A DNA stretch of 64,000 nucleotides from Pseudanabaena yagii GIHE-NHR1 (GTDB lineage: Bacteria > Cyanobacteriota > Cyanobacteriia > Pseudanabaenales > Pseudanabaenaceae): contig NZ_JAAVJL010000001.1 in assembly GCF_012863495.1 (NCBI RefSeq), forward strand, positions 2,228,001 through 2,292,000, in the 5' to 3' direction. The notes under the pieces were generated by a model. It made no database searches and was not told the origin of the DNA. It saw only the letters and a program-made list of their open reading frames with translations. Positions 36,595-43,881 of this stretch are shown piece by piece (within the stretch, counting starts at the first letter, position 1; each line of letters starts with the position of its first letter). The translations under genes and the position numbers were made by a program.

Positions 36595-36698
36595 TATTGT
36601 GATGTATTGACAATAACCGCAGGACGAACCTTCGCATTAGACAGATCTAAAAATGGATATCTAACTAAAATGACTATATTTTTAGAGTAATTCGGCAT
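36591..36698 (-). pseudogene. Truncated PemK/MazF-type toxin (N-terminal remnant)
   Basis: The 35-residue frame starts at an ATG overlapping the end of the antitoxin gene and reads NIVILVRYPFLDLSNAKVRP then AVIVN, the N-terminal strand of PemK/MazF toxins (consensus near G-DIVLV-FPFTD-SG-K-RPA-V). It stops after five more residues at the border with the ParE gene, so about 70 residues of the fold are gone. It is most likely inactive. Confidence 0.75.
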
Positions 36699-36882
36699 AG
36701 ATATTATCTTCATTATTATCCCAAACTGCATCAAGTGATGACTGACTCGCCCGAAGCCAAAACTCAGACTCATAGTCATCAGAAAGCACAGTCACCAATA
36801 CCTTTGTCCCTTCTGCCAGTTCTGAAGACTCCAATAACTCAATTTTTCCTTTTTGAACAGTAGCCCAAAGAGTTTTTAACAT
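36682..36882 (-). CDS. Antitoxin-like protein, orphaned by toxin truncation
   Basis: 66-residue protein: KTLWATVQKGKIELLESSEL, then EGTKVLVTVLSDD. The first part resembles small antitoxins found in front of PemK-type toxins in cyanobacteria, with KGKIELLE..ELPEGT-like beta strands. The start codon of the PemK remnant lies inside its last codons, the usual coupling. It may persist without a target, or act on toxins in trans. Confidence 0.7.
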   Translation of the reverse strand: MLKTLWATVQKGKIELLESSELAEGTKVLVTVLSDDYESEFWLRASQSSLDAVWDNNEDNIYAELL

Positions 36883-36961
36883 ATTCGTTATTTGAATGTT
36901 ACTGATCTAATTGTATTTTGTAGTATATGTTTTTTGTGATCTCGATTGAGTTTTATGAGTA

Positions 36962-37018
36962 TGCGATCGCTGTTTGATTTGAGGAATAGGCGATCAGGTT
37001 TGCGGGTGATGAGGGGAG
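36962..37018. repeat. Dispersed copy of the 35690 repeat
   Basis: GCGATCGCTGTTTGATTTGA followed by GGAATAGGCGATCAGGTTTG and GGGTGATGAGGG matches the consensus of the tandem units at 35690-35882. It lies next to a decayed Uma2 fragment, so this gap (36883-37109) is made of remnants. Confidence 0.75.
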
Positions 37019-37020
37019 AT

Positions 37021-37070
37021 CTTACGATATTCTTCGAGACTGTAGCGGTGCTCAGGTGGCAATCATGGGT
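37021..37070 (-). pseudogene. Decayed duplicate of the Uma2 gene 5' end
   Basis: About 47 bp match the start of the Uma2 gene at 37627-37676 (shared GATATTCTTCGAGACTGTAG on the plus strand), including the ATG and the codons for SLEEY. Base changes put a TGA after four codons and break the frame. It lies just beyond the 3' end of the intact gene, so it is a relic of a tandem Uma2 copy or of recombination. Confidence 0.75.
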
Positions 37071-37109
37071 TTATACCTGATTTTTTAGAAAAACCTAGAG
37101 AATATATTA

Positions 37110-37676
37110 TCAAAACTTAATATCACGATAGATTTCAGCGATCGCTAGTTCCAGATTTACAGAATCTAGTGAAATAGACTGGTCTAAACTATCAAAATCG
37201 CTATAATTCCAACCTTGTTCTTGCTTGCTATAGTGTTCAACAAAAACTTTATTCTGTCGAATTAACACATATTCACAAAAACTAGGAATAGAGCGATACA
37301 TTCTAAATTTATTAGTACGATCGTATTCCTCTGTTGATGGAGAGAGAACTTCTACAATTAAAATTGGGTTTAAGGCTTCATCTTGGCGATCTTCATTTAA
37401 CCTTGGTCTCCCATCAAAAATCATCGCATCTGCATATACTCCACAACGATAGTTAGGAAGCCAGATCCGCATTTCACTATTGATAACCATAAATTGCGTA
37501 TCGCGGAGCAAAAGTTTGAGAATGAAAAAAATATTTCCCATAATCAAGCTATGGTTGAGTGTTCCGCCAGTCATCGTGATAATTTCTCCGTCACGGTATT
37601 CACATTTTTCGGTTGATGTTTCGGCGATCGCACGATATTCTTCGAGACTGTAGCGGCGCTCAGTGGTAGCAATCAT
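37110..37676 (-). CDS. Uma2-family (DUF820) endonuclease-like protein
   Basis: Uma2 proteins have a PD-(D/E)XK fold and are greatly expanded in cyanobacteria; their role is unsettled. The 188-residue protein has RRYSLEEYRAIAE, EYRDGEIITMTGGTLNHSLI, the probable catalytic Asp in VYADAMIFDG and Glu in PILIVEVLSPSTEEYDR, then the typical YRSIPSFCEYVLI. Length is normal. A decayed copy of its 5' end lies 40 bp past its stop. Confidence 0.88.
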   Translation of the reverse strand: MIATTERRYSLEEYRAIAETSTEKCEYRDGEIITMTGGTLNHSLIMGNIFFILKLLLRDTQFMVINSEMRIWLPNYRCGVYADAMIFDGRPRLNEDRQDEALNPILIVEVLSPSTEEYDRTNKFRMYRSIPSFCEYVLIRQNKVFVEHYSKQEQGWNYSDFDSLDQSISLDSVNLELAIAEIYRDIKF

Positions 37677-37736
37677 GGGGTTGTACTCTCAATTTCAAGA
37701 TGACATTCATTCTAGGATAATTTTCCAACCATGAAA

Positions 37737-37765
37737 AAAGCGATCGCAGTTTTAGCGATCGCTTT
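37737..37765. terminator. Hairpin built from two HIP1 sites
   Basis: AAAGCGATCGC and GCGATCGCTTT form an 11-bp stem with a 7-base loop just after the transposase gene. It could terminate the transposase transcript. Confidence 0.65.
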
Positions 37766-37771
37766 GACCTA

Positions 37772-39001
37772 CTAGGTTAATTCTCTGTGTAGTTCATAAA
37801 ATAACATTCTGACAACCTTAAAAAGAATCCTGATGATTTTCTGTTTTCCAGAAATCTTTGATTCTTTCAAACCCTTCAGAGTCCAACCGTCGCCACGAAC
37901 CTCATTGAGCTTTTGCCCTAACCAAGATGTTTCGCGACGGGCTGGTAACACGCTGGTAAGTGTCCAAGCGTAGAGACTAGCTCTAGTAACTTCCGAGCCG
38001 CCTAAAGCCTTGATTCGCTTATCACCAGACTGTTTCTCGGTATAACCAAGTCCAAGGAATAATTGAAAACTTCGCAATGATCGGTGACGTTTCTGGGATG
38101 TTGGTACACCCTGTTTGTTAATTCCATCTTCGTAGTCAACCCAAGGTTTACCGTCTAGAAGAAAGCGCTCAAACGGGTAGCACTGGCAAAGTAGCAAGGC
38201 TTGGTTACGCAGTCCAAAGCCAAACTTTTTAAAGACTTTGATGTATGGTGCAAACTCATCGGATTGCATGAGTAGAGCAAGGTCACGCTCTTTTTTATCG
38301 AGTTGTTTTTGCAGTTCGCAGATCTTCTTTGCGTGTTCTTTGGTATATTCGCTAATCTCAATGCCAATGGCGCGAGCTGCGCTTTTGCTATGCAGAGTCT
38401 TAATATTTGAGTATTCGTATATTCCTGCAATGTATCCCCAAATTGGTGAGTATCCTAATTTGTCAGATACATTAGATCGACGCTGTGCAATTTCTGGAAA
38501 CTCTAGGGTCAAGCGTTGACGGCATTGATTAATTAATGAGTTCAGAAGTTTATCAAGCTGTTCACATTCAAAGAACCAGTCACGAATCAGAGCGACTTTT
38601 CCTGTCTCAAATTCTAGGTATCGCTTTTTCCCGTGGACATCAACAAAGCGATCGTCAAAGTATGTGAGTGCTAGGCAATAAGCGTCTTCAGGGTCGGTTT
38701 TATTCTTGAAACCATACGCGCCCCGTTGATTTGCTAAGTCACCATGTCCAATCCAATAGATCGGGATTTTGTGAAATTCAGCAAGGTGTTTCCAGAAATT
38801 GCTGTACCAAATCCCTGTCGGTTCCATGACTACGCCATCAGGTTTTAGTTCGAGTAATTTCTGTACTCCAATAGAGTCAGCTTGACATTTGATAATGTCC
38901 TTTTTGATATTTTGGAAATGCTTAAGCGGTTGATCTGGGTATCCAGTCAACAAACAAGCCGTGACGTTGTTTCTGCCAACGTCTAAACCGATGATATTCA
39001 T
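37772..39001 (-). CDS. IS110-family transposase
   Basis: RNA-guided DEDD recombinase of an IS110-type insertion sequence. The 409-residue protein begins MNIIGLDVGRNNVTACLLTG (first catalytic Asp), has VVMEPTGIWYSNFWKHLAE (Glu) and NKTDPEDAYCLA (Asp pair) in the RuvC-like domain, a coiled-coil linker (KICELQKQLDKKERDLALLM), and a C-terminal Tnp domain (LGYTEKQSGDKRIKALGGSE) that in this family holds the nucleophilic Ser. It looks intact. The 200 bp upstream, before the next gene, hold strong hairpins as expected for the noncoding end. No terminal inverted repeats are expected for this family. Confidence 0.9.
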   Translation of the reverse strand: MNIIGLDVGRNNVTACLLTGYPDQPLKHFQNIKKDIIKCQADSIGVQKLLELKPDGVVMEPTGIWYSNFWKHLAEFHKIPIYWIGHGDLANQRGAYGFKNKTDPEDAYCLALTYFDDRFVDVHGKKRYLEFETGKVALIRDWFFECEQLDKLLNSLINQCRQRLTLEFPEIAQRRSNVSDKLGYSPIWGYIAGIYEYSNIKTLHSKSAARAIGIEISEYTKEHAKKICELQKQLDKKERDLALLMQSDEFAPYIKVFKKFGFGLRNQALLLCQCYPFERFLLDGKPWVDYEDGINKQGVPTSQKRHRSLRSFQLFLGLGYTEKQSGDKRIKALGGSEVTRASLYAWTLTSVLPARRETSWLGQKLNEVRGDGWTLKGLKESKISGKQKIIRILFKVVRMLFYELHRELT

Positions 39002-39019
39002 GATGTTGCGAGTGATTAT

Positions 39020-39205
39020 GTGTTTAAAACCTAGGAATCACCCATAAGCGCTTATGGCTTCATTCATTCTGTAGGTAGATAGAGAGTCGGTTTGAGAATG
39101 TCAGAAGCTCTGAGGCTTTCTTCAAGACATAAACCGTCTCTCTATGCCGAGTGCTTTGGACACACTCAGCAAGCGACGCGGAGTTTAAGCCGCGCCCGTT
39201 GCTGA
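39020..39205 (-). ncRNA. Candidate IS110 bridge RNA region
   Basis: Read on the minus strand, the segment upstream of the transposase folds into three hairpins in order. First, a 9-bp stem ACTCAGCAA/TTGCTGAGT with an inner CGCGG/CCGCG stem. Second, a long hairpin with outer stem AGAGAGACGGTTT/AAACCGACTCTCT (one mismatch), inner stems ATGTC/GACAT and AGAAAGC/GCTTCT, and internal loops. Third, the perfect palindrome CCATAAGCGCTTATGG. IS110 elements of the IS621 type encode a bridge RNA with looped hairpins in this position. Exact ends are not visible. Confidence 0.5.
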
Positions 39206-39210
39206 GTTGT

Positions 39211-39891
39211 CTACTCGAAATCATCTACATAGGTATCGTCATGCTGATGACCACCAAATGGTTCGACATATTCAGTTCTAGAAAGGAAACTTTCTGGGAT
39301 GTCATCATCATTAAAGGTGTCATCATCATTAAAGGTGTCATCATCATGATCAACGAAATCATCACCAACACGAATCAAGACACCACTACCTAGAAAGTCT
39401 TCAACAGATAGCTCGTTTTCATCAGAATCGATTAGATCGTCAAACTCTTCTGATGTCACACAGGTTGTCCAACCCATCTCAAGAGTTTTAACAACATCAG
39501 GGAACATAATCCGATAGCGATCGCAAAATGCTTTGATAAACTTCCGTCCGAACTTTTCAAGGTTTTCAGGTATACCCAACGAGACAATCGCCGCCTGCAT
39601 CATGCCCAAAATCATATAAGCCTCAAGTGGCTCAACCTCAAACAACAATTTTTCATCGGTGTTTAAGTCTTGCATAAGCCCTTTCACTGTCTCATTTGTG
39701 AGTTCTGATGAAGGCTGATGAATCTCAAAACTCATAGTCGGTTTGAGTTCAATGAGATGCTTTAGGCGATCGCACATGCCGAGATAAACATCGACTAACT
39801 CGCTCTCGGTAAATTGGCTAGCATCAATGAAATTGATCAAGGCACTAGAGCGATCATTGATTAAAAATGGTTTGAACGGTTCGGACATCAT
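39211..39891 (-). CDS. Unknown acidic protein of the integrated element
   Basis: Not recognised. The 226-residue protein starts MMSEPFKPFLINDRSSALIN; the ATG two codons in is an alternative. A mostly helical middle is followed by a very acidic C-terminus, with the hexapeptide TFNDDD repeated, encoded by the 18-bp DNA repeat at 39301-39345. It overlaps the 72-residue gene upstream by 4 bp and is last in a four-gene minus-strand run. The IS110 element lies directly behind its stop codon, so it may have inserted at the gene's 3' border. Confidence 0.55.
   Translation of the reverse strand: MMSEPFKPFLINDRSSALINFIDASQFTESELVDVYLGMCDRLKHLIELKPTMSFEIHQPSSELTNETVKGLMQDLNTDEKLLFEVEPLEAYMILGMMQAAIVSLGIPENLEKFGRKFIKAFCDRYRIMFPDVVKTLEMGWTTCVTSEEFDDLIDSDENELSVEDFLGSGVLIRVGDDFVDHDDDTFNDDDTFNDDDIPESFLSRTEYVEPFGGHQHDDTYVDDFE
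39301..39345. repeat. 18-bp in-gene tandem repeat
   Basis: Two full copies and part of a third of GTCATCATCATTAAAGGT inside the acidic gene; they encode the repeated D-D-T-F-N-D unit. Copy number should be unstable. Confidence 0.8.
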
Positions 39892-40106
39892 GAAGCGTCA
39901 TCTCCTTGAATAGTTGGGCGAATAACCGAGAGAGTTGGTGCATTTTGGAAAACGCGATCGCATTGGTTTAGTAAGGCACTAGCCAACGAGATTTTTTGCG
40001 CCATCGGTAAGCGCTCGATCCAGCCTTCGACGTTGGCGGGCATAGGGTGAGTACGAGAACTCCAATAACGTCCGATTGGGTGCATGATGGGTTGACCTCT
40101 TAGCAT
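39888..40106 (-). CDS. Small unknown protein of the integrated element
   Basis: Not recognised. 72 residues beginning MLRGQPIMHPIGRYWSSRTH; the Met at position 8 is a possible start. GWIERLPMAQKISLASALLNQ suggests a helical protein. It overlaps the acidic gene by 4 bp (ATGA type) and follows an 83-residue gene by 12 bp, which supports expression as one operon. Confidence 0.5.
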   Translation of the reverse strand: MLRGQPIMHPIGRYWSSRTHPMPANVEGWIERLPMAQKISLASALLNQCDRVFQNAPTLSVIRPTIQGDDAS

Positions 40107-40118
40107 TTTGTTTTTTGA

Positions 40119-40370
40119 TTAATGAGTTTTTCGACCAAAGCCTTTAGTCCTTTGGACTAGAGACTCTGCAACTTGACTAGCAAAAATAGCGGAAATAACA
40201 GCTTTGTCTTTTACGCTAAGGCTTTCAATGGAACAAAGAAACGCTCCTACGGTTCCTACAATCTCGTCATCTGTTGGTGGTTCAATTTTCAGAGACGCGC
40301 ATATACAGGCGTAAAGTTTAAGGATGGCTTCCCACGCATGTTTCTGTTCGATCGGTTCATGTTGTTTCAT
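40119..40370 (-). CDS. Small unknown helical protein of the integrated element
   Basis: Not recognised. 83 residues, MKQHEPIEQKHAWEAILKLY, probably all helical, with a basic C-terminus (RTKGFGRKTH). It overlaps the zinc-ribbon gene upstream by 4 bp. Confidence 0.5.
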   Translation of the reverse strand: MKQHEPIEQKHAWEAILKLYACICASLKIEPPTDDEIVGTVGAFLCSIESLSVKDKAVISAIFASQVAESLVQRTKGFGRKTH

Positions 40371-40633
40371 TTTGGTTTCCTGAATTTGTGAGACATGGGA
40401 CAGGTTTTAAAGTGTGGGTTGAGGTCAGTGTCTAAAGGTATCCACTTTCCTTTTTCAGTTTTTGCCCAGAAAATCCGAGCATTGCAGCCAGCACAAAATG
40501 AACCTTGAGAGTTAGGCGGTATTTCGTAAGGCATATAGGTTTTAGATATTGGTACAAAATTTCCCATACCTACGCGATCGTCTACCGATATTTGGGAGTC
40601 TCTAGCCCGATGGTATGTATGGGAAAATATCAA
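40367..40633 (-). CDS. Small zinc-ribbon-like protein of the integrated element
   Basis: 88 residues from 40633, or 66 from the internal Met23 (MGNFVPISKTYMP). The pattern CAGCNARIFWAKTEKGKWIP ... HFKTCPMSHKFRK holds a CxxC and a HxxxCxxxH group that could bind zinc; similar short proteins with a C-GC-A-I-W..T..GK..P-D core occur in phages and plasmids. It is the first gene of the minus-strand run and faces the XRE repressor across the operator region, so it is a candidate early gene. Confidence 0.55.
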   Translation of the reverse strand: MIFSHTYHRARDSQISVDDRVGMGNFVPISKTYMPYEIPPNSQGSFCAGCNARIFWAKTEKGKWIPLDTDLNPHFKTCPMSHKFRKPK

Positions 40634-40706
40634 TCAATCAGTTTTCACAGAGACAGCGCTCAATCGCCTAAGCGATTTGGTGCTGTCTTTGCTTTGTTGG
40701 TTTCAC

Positions 40707-40755
40707 TCTACATCTATGTAGAGTTAATCGTCAAGTATGTAGATAAAATCTACAT
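40707..40755. promoter_or_regulatory. Paired palindromic operators before the XRE repressor
   Basis: Two related inverted repeats: TCTACATCTATGTAGA (40707-40722; 7-bp arms) and ATGTAGATAAAATCTACAT (40737-40755; 8-bp arms). Both use the half-site TCTACAT/ATGTAGA. They lie between the repressor and the divergent small-gene run, the arrangement of a phage-like genetic switch. Confidence 0.7.
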
Positions 40756-40769
40756 GGATGTATAATCAT

Positions 40770-41021
40770 ATGGAAAAATTAGTATCACCCTTAGCCATGC
40801 TTAGAAAAATTAGAGGAGATATAACTCAGGAAGAGTTGGCAGGTGCTTTGAAAGTGTCAGCTAATACTGTCTCTAGATGGGAACTAGGAAAAGTCACCCC
40901 AAAACTTGAACTATGGCAGGTTAAAAAGCTATGCAAAACTTTAAATATCACTATTGACGAATTACCTGATAGCTTTGCGCCACAACCAATTAATAGCAGT
41001 CTTGAACAAACCCCGAATTAA
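40770..41021 (+). CDS. XRE-family helix-turn-helix regulator
   Basis: 83 residues from the ATG at 40770 (MEKLVSPLAMLRK); an ATG at 40758 adds four. The HTH reads DITQEELAGALKVSANTVSR WELGKV (two adjacent parts), close to the Cro/CI type, followed by KLCKTLNITIDEL. The C-terminus is short, so it is a DNA-binding domain only. The palindromes at 40707-40755 are the likely binding sites, and the divergent small-gene run the likely target along with itself. Confidence 0.85.
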   Translation: MEKLVSPLAMLRKIRGDITQEELAGALKVSANTVSRWELGKVTPKLELWQVKKLCKTLNITIDELPDSFAPQPINSSLEQTPN

Positions 41022-41065
41022 GCGATCGCCCAAACTAGCGGCGCGTTGCGCCGCCTTAGAAAAGT

Positions 41066-41797
41066 ATGGAAGCCTTACAGCTAAGTGTTTTAGACTTACC
41101 ACCCCAGAACGTTCTGGAAATATTGCCACGATTTAAGATAGCCGTGGCAGACACAGAAGAAAAAGCGATCGCCAAATTTGCGGAAGTCATAGGGGAAATA
41201 CGACTAGACCAGCTACCAGAGGAACGGGCGGGAAATGGGAAAAGCGATCGCCACACACAGGCAGTGATACCCATCGAAATTGAGATAGGCGATCGCACAG
41301 GCAGTAATGGGGAATATGCCGATCAATTTGAGATAGGCGATCGCGTGGTGGATAACAGCCCCCCGCATCCCCATGCCAAGCCCAAAGGATTTGGGCAAGT
41401 GATGAAGATCGAAGGCAGCTTTATTTATGTCCGATGGGACAATAATCCTGCATGGCATAAATACGGGAAATTATTTATTAATCAGGATAAGTGGTTAGCA
41501 AAAGTTGACATCGATGTAGATGTTTCTGGGATATTTGACGGTATGGCAGATATCCCAGAAACAGCGTTAAACCCTAGAAAACACGGGACAATCGAGACTT
41601 ATCAAGTCCAAGGACGCAACGGGAAATTTTACAAATATCAGCGATATGTCTACCTCGATGCCAAGGGGATTTATCGACATCACCACATACCCCAAAAACA
41701 AACCGAGAAAATTACAGCCATGTGGACCGGGGGGAAAAGTGCCAAAGAAATATGTGTGGCGATCGGCAAAAAGTATCTAGGCAAAGATAGCGCCTAA
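41066..41797 (+). CDS. Unknown protein of the integrated element
   Basis: Not recognised. 243 residues, MEALQLSVLDLPPQNVLEIL. A segment with repeated EIGDR (encoded by HIP1-containing repeats) is followed by a probable beta-barrel stretch GQVMKIEGSFIYVRWDNNPA, then a YQVQGRNGKFYKYQRYVYLD part and a C-terminal helix-turn-helix-like AMWTGGKSAKEICVAIGKKY. It could be a DNA-binding or replication accessory protein, but that is guesswork. It overlaps the integrase 3' end by 21 bp, convergently. Confidence 0.5.
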   Translation: MEALQLSVLDLPPQNVLEILPRFKIAVADTEEKAIAKFAEVIGEIRLDQLPEERAGNGKSDRHTQAVIPIEIEIGDRTGSNGEYADQFEIGDRVVDNSPPHPHAKPKGFGQVMKIEGSFIYVRWDNNPAWHKYGKLFINQDKWLAKVDIDVDVSGIFDGMADIPETALNPRKHGTIETYQVQGRNGKFYKYQRYVYLDAKGIYRHHHIPQKQTEKITAMWTGGKSAKEICVAIGKKYLGKDSA

Positions 41798-42373
41798 AGC
41801 CTCCTTCAATTTCGCGGGATTTTTGCCGATGTACTTTTGCAGCACAGAGATCGACTTATGACCTGTAATTTGTTGGATTGCGTGAATATCCATACCAGAC
41901 TCATAGAGCTTGGTGATGAATGATCGGCGCAGACTATGCCCAGAAATACCACGATGCTCAAGCCCCGCTCTTTCGACGGCAGCGCGTAACCACTTATCCG
42001 CAGCAGACCAAGTTATAGGCTGACCAGTTTTGATAGACGATGGAAACAACCAGAAGCGATCGCAACTTTTTGGGCGCTGTGCTGCCAGACCATCAGCCAA
42101 ACGCTCATAACAAATCATTTGGCGCGTAGAGCGGGAACCATCAGGGGACGCTTTACGAATCGACGCGGGAAAAGTAATTTCTTGGAGTGGTTTGCAATGA
42201 TCGTCATAAACATCACTAACCCGCAATTGAGCGATCGCACCGAAACGCTCACCCGTGTATCTGGCAATGGTGAAAAATAATTTATGCTCACGCGAGATAA
42301 GATGGCGAAAAATCCGATCCAATTCCCGATCATCTAAAATTTCAGCTTGACCATTGCGGCAATTTTTCCCCAT
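41777..42373 (-). CDS. Tyrosine recombinase/integrase, catalytic domain only
   Basis: 198-residue phage-type integrase. The catalytic set is visible: Arg in ARYTGERFGAIAQL, Lys probably in the FPASIRKASPDG hairpin, HSLRRSF (H-x-x-R), GHKS (third His) and the nucleophile Tyr in LQKYIG. It starts directly with the catalytic domain (AEILDDRELDRIF) and lacks the usual N-terminal SAM-like arm/core-binding domain, so it may need a partner or be a specialised minimal recombinase. It separates the regulatory half from the structural-like operon. Confidence 0.88.
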   Translation of the reverse strand: MGKNCRNGQAEILDDRELDRIFRHLISREHKLFFTIARYTGERFGAIAQLRVSDVYDDHCKPLQEITFPASIRKASPDGSRSTRQMICYERLADGLAAQRPKSCDRFWLFPSSIKTGQPITWSAADKWLRAAVERAGLEHRGISGHSLRRSFITKLYESGMDIHAIQQITGHKSISVLQKYIGKNPAKLKEALGAIFA

Positions 42374-42622
42374 TCAAACCTCTCACTTAAAGAATGAAAT
42401 GATAAATAAGTGAGAGATAGAAGTTACCACCCACCCCTTACTATACCTATAAAGTCTCTCCCCGTATAGCAATCAGCCGTTTAGCTATCTTCTCATTTCT
42501 ATCTATTTCCGCGAAATTGCGCCGCCGAGCTGCACAGGCAAAAATACAGCATGACTTGACAAGGTAAGTACAATGGCGCGGTGCAATTTAATTTCATTTA
42601 ACGCCGCGAGGACATCCAAAAA

Positions 42623-42997
42623 ATGGCAGGTAGTTTAGCAGATTTTAAATACACAGATAACAAAGGAAATTCATGGCTACTTAGACTTGATAAATCCAAC
42701 TGTTTGACGACTGGAACGGGATTCACAGCTATTACATCATCAGATCTAGGCTTACCGTATTTACCCAGAAATATAGAGCCACGATATGTAATTGCTCATC
42801 ATCCAACCAGACCAATTAAACGGGATATTATCTGCCAATCTGTTACCGCCCCATTATGGACAGGCTCACAAAGCACAATTCAGTTAAGAGATTACCAAGA
42901 CGGAAGTATGCAGACTTTTACAATTGGTGAGCGAAAGGCTGAACGCGCCAAATATACCGCCAAGCTCATCGACACGTACCAAAACGATAGCCCCTAA
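42623..42997 (+). CDS. Unknown small protein A of a seven-gene operon
   Basis: Not recognised. 124 residues: MAGSLADFKYTDNKGNSWLL. It shares with the next gene a start block K-Y-x-T/K-D-x-G-N and with both following genes a central PRY/H-hydrophobic core (here EPRYVIAHH) followed by a K-R-x-I strand, so the three appear to be distant paralogues. Predicted mostly beta. It is the first gene of a tight operon; 6 bp separate it from the next. Repeated small beta proteins suggest structural components of a particle or surface layer (inference). Confidence 0.55.
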   Translation: MAGSLADFKYTDNKGNSWLLRLDKSNCLTTGTGFTAITSSDLGLPYLPRNIEPRYVIAHHPTRPIKRDIICQSVTAPLWTGSQSTIQLRDYQDGSMQTFTIGERKAERAKYTAKLIDTYQNDSP

Positions 42998-43003
42998 ATA
43001 ACT

Positions 43004-43363
43004 ATGGCAAGCGGAACCAGTAGATATAAATATAAGACCGATAAAGGCAATATTTTCTATGCTCGTACAGACGATAGCTCTGAACTAGCAAGCGTTAGAG
43101 GTGCAGCGCCAACAGGCACACCTACCGAAAATATTACTTTTGAATTTTCCAAAAATGCCAAGGCTGTTGGGTGCAAGCCTAGACATTGCATTTTAAATTT
43201 GAAGTCTACAGCAGCAAGCACAGGCTGTTTATTGCCACCTTCACAGACTACAAAGCGTGTAATCGTTCTCGATCCAGCAACCACACCACCCGCAGGCTCT
43301 GAGATAACTGTTAACGGTCGAGTATGGATTGTTGGCAGCGTCGTCAGCGAACAAATGCGTTAG
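43004..43363 (+). CDS. Unknown small protein B, paralogue of A
   Basis: Not recognised. 119 residues: RYKYKTDKGNIFYARTDDS near the N-terminus parallels protein A, and GCKPRHCILNL carries the shared PRH core, followed by TTKRVIVLD. The C-terminal part SEITVNGRVWIVGSVV is beta-rich. It lies 6 bp after gene A. Confidence 0.55.
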   Translation: MASGTSRYKYKTDKGNIFYARTDDSSELASVRGAAPTGTPTENITFEFSKNAKAVGCKPRHCILNLKSTAASTGCLLPPSQTTKRVIVLDPATTPPAGSEITVNGRVWIVGSVVSEQMR

Positions 43364-43420
43364 GCATTGTCAAGTTTGTAAAAAGTAAGTAAATAAATTA
43401 GTAGACAGAGATAAAGCAAA

Positions 43421-43879
43421 ATGGCTAGAGGCATTCAAAAACAAGATTTTGCCTATGAGGTTGAACTCAAAGATGGCAATGGTGTGTTAGGTATCGCCGC
43501 TTTAATGAAAGTAAGTTTGGATACTTACAATGTTGGGACATCGGCGGCAAAAATCAATGAGACGCAAAATGTTAGCGCTCCAAGGATTCCTGCACATATC
43601 AAACTCAATAAGAATAAAAATGAGTATGGGATTCATCCCCGTCATGTTGTTCTGGAATTGATTACAAATGGTACAAGTTCAGCGTGTTTTGGAACCAAAC
43701 TAAAACGGCGTTTAGAAGTGCCAATTCTGACTCTTGAACAATTTCAGCAATTGCAAGAATACGACCCTTTAGGCGGTCTAGTTCAGCCATACACAACCAT
43801 GACGATCAATCATAGTTGGGATGGCACAGCTAGCGCTGAATACAGAATCATCCAGAAAGTCAACGAAGTTAAGGTGTAG
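43421..43879 (+). CDS. Unknown small protein C, distant paralogue of A and B
   Basis: Not recognised. 152 residues. GIHPRHVVLELITNG matches the PRH core of B, and KLKRRLEVPIL the following strand; DFAYEVELKDGNG may correspond to the start block. It is longer at the C-terminus (TTMTINHSWDGTASAEYRII). It is preceded by a 57-bp gap and followed after 2 bp by the coiled-coil gene. Confidence 0.55.
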   Translation: MARGIQKQDFAYEVELKDGNGVLGIAALMKVSLDTYNVGTSAAKINETQNVSAPRIPAHIKLNKNKNEYGIHPRHVVLELITNGTSSACFGTKLKRRLEVPILTLEQFQQLQEYDPLGGLVQPYTTMTINHSWDGTASAEYRIIQKVNEVKV

Positions 43880-43881
43880 AT

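Noticed and set aside
35967-37676. Defence island
   Set aside because: Two small toxin-antitoxin loci and a Uma2 gene with remnants are typical cyanobacterial accessory clutter; no recognised anti-phage system is present.
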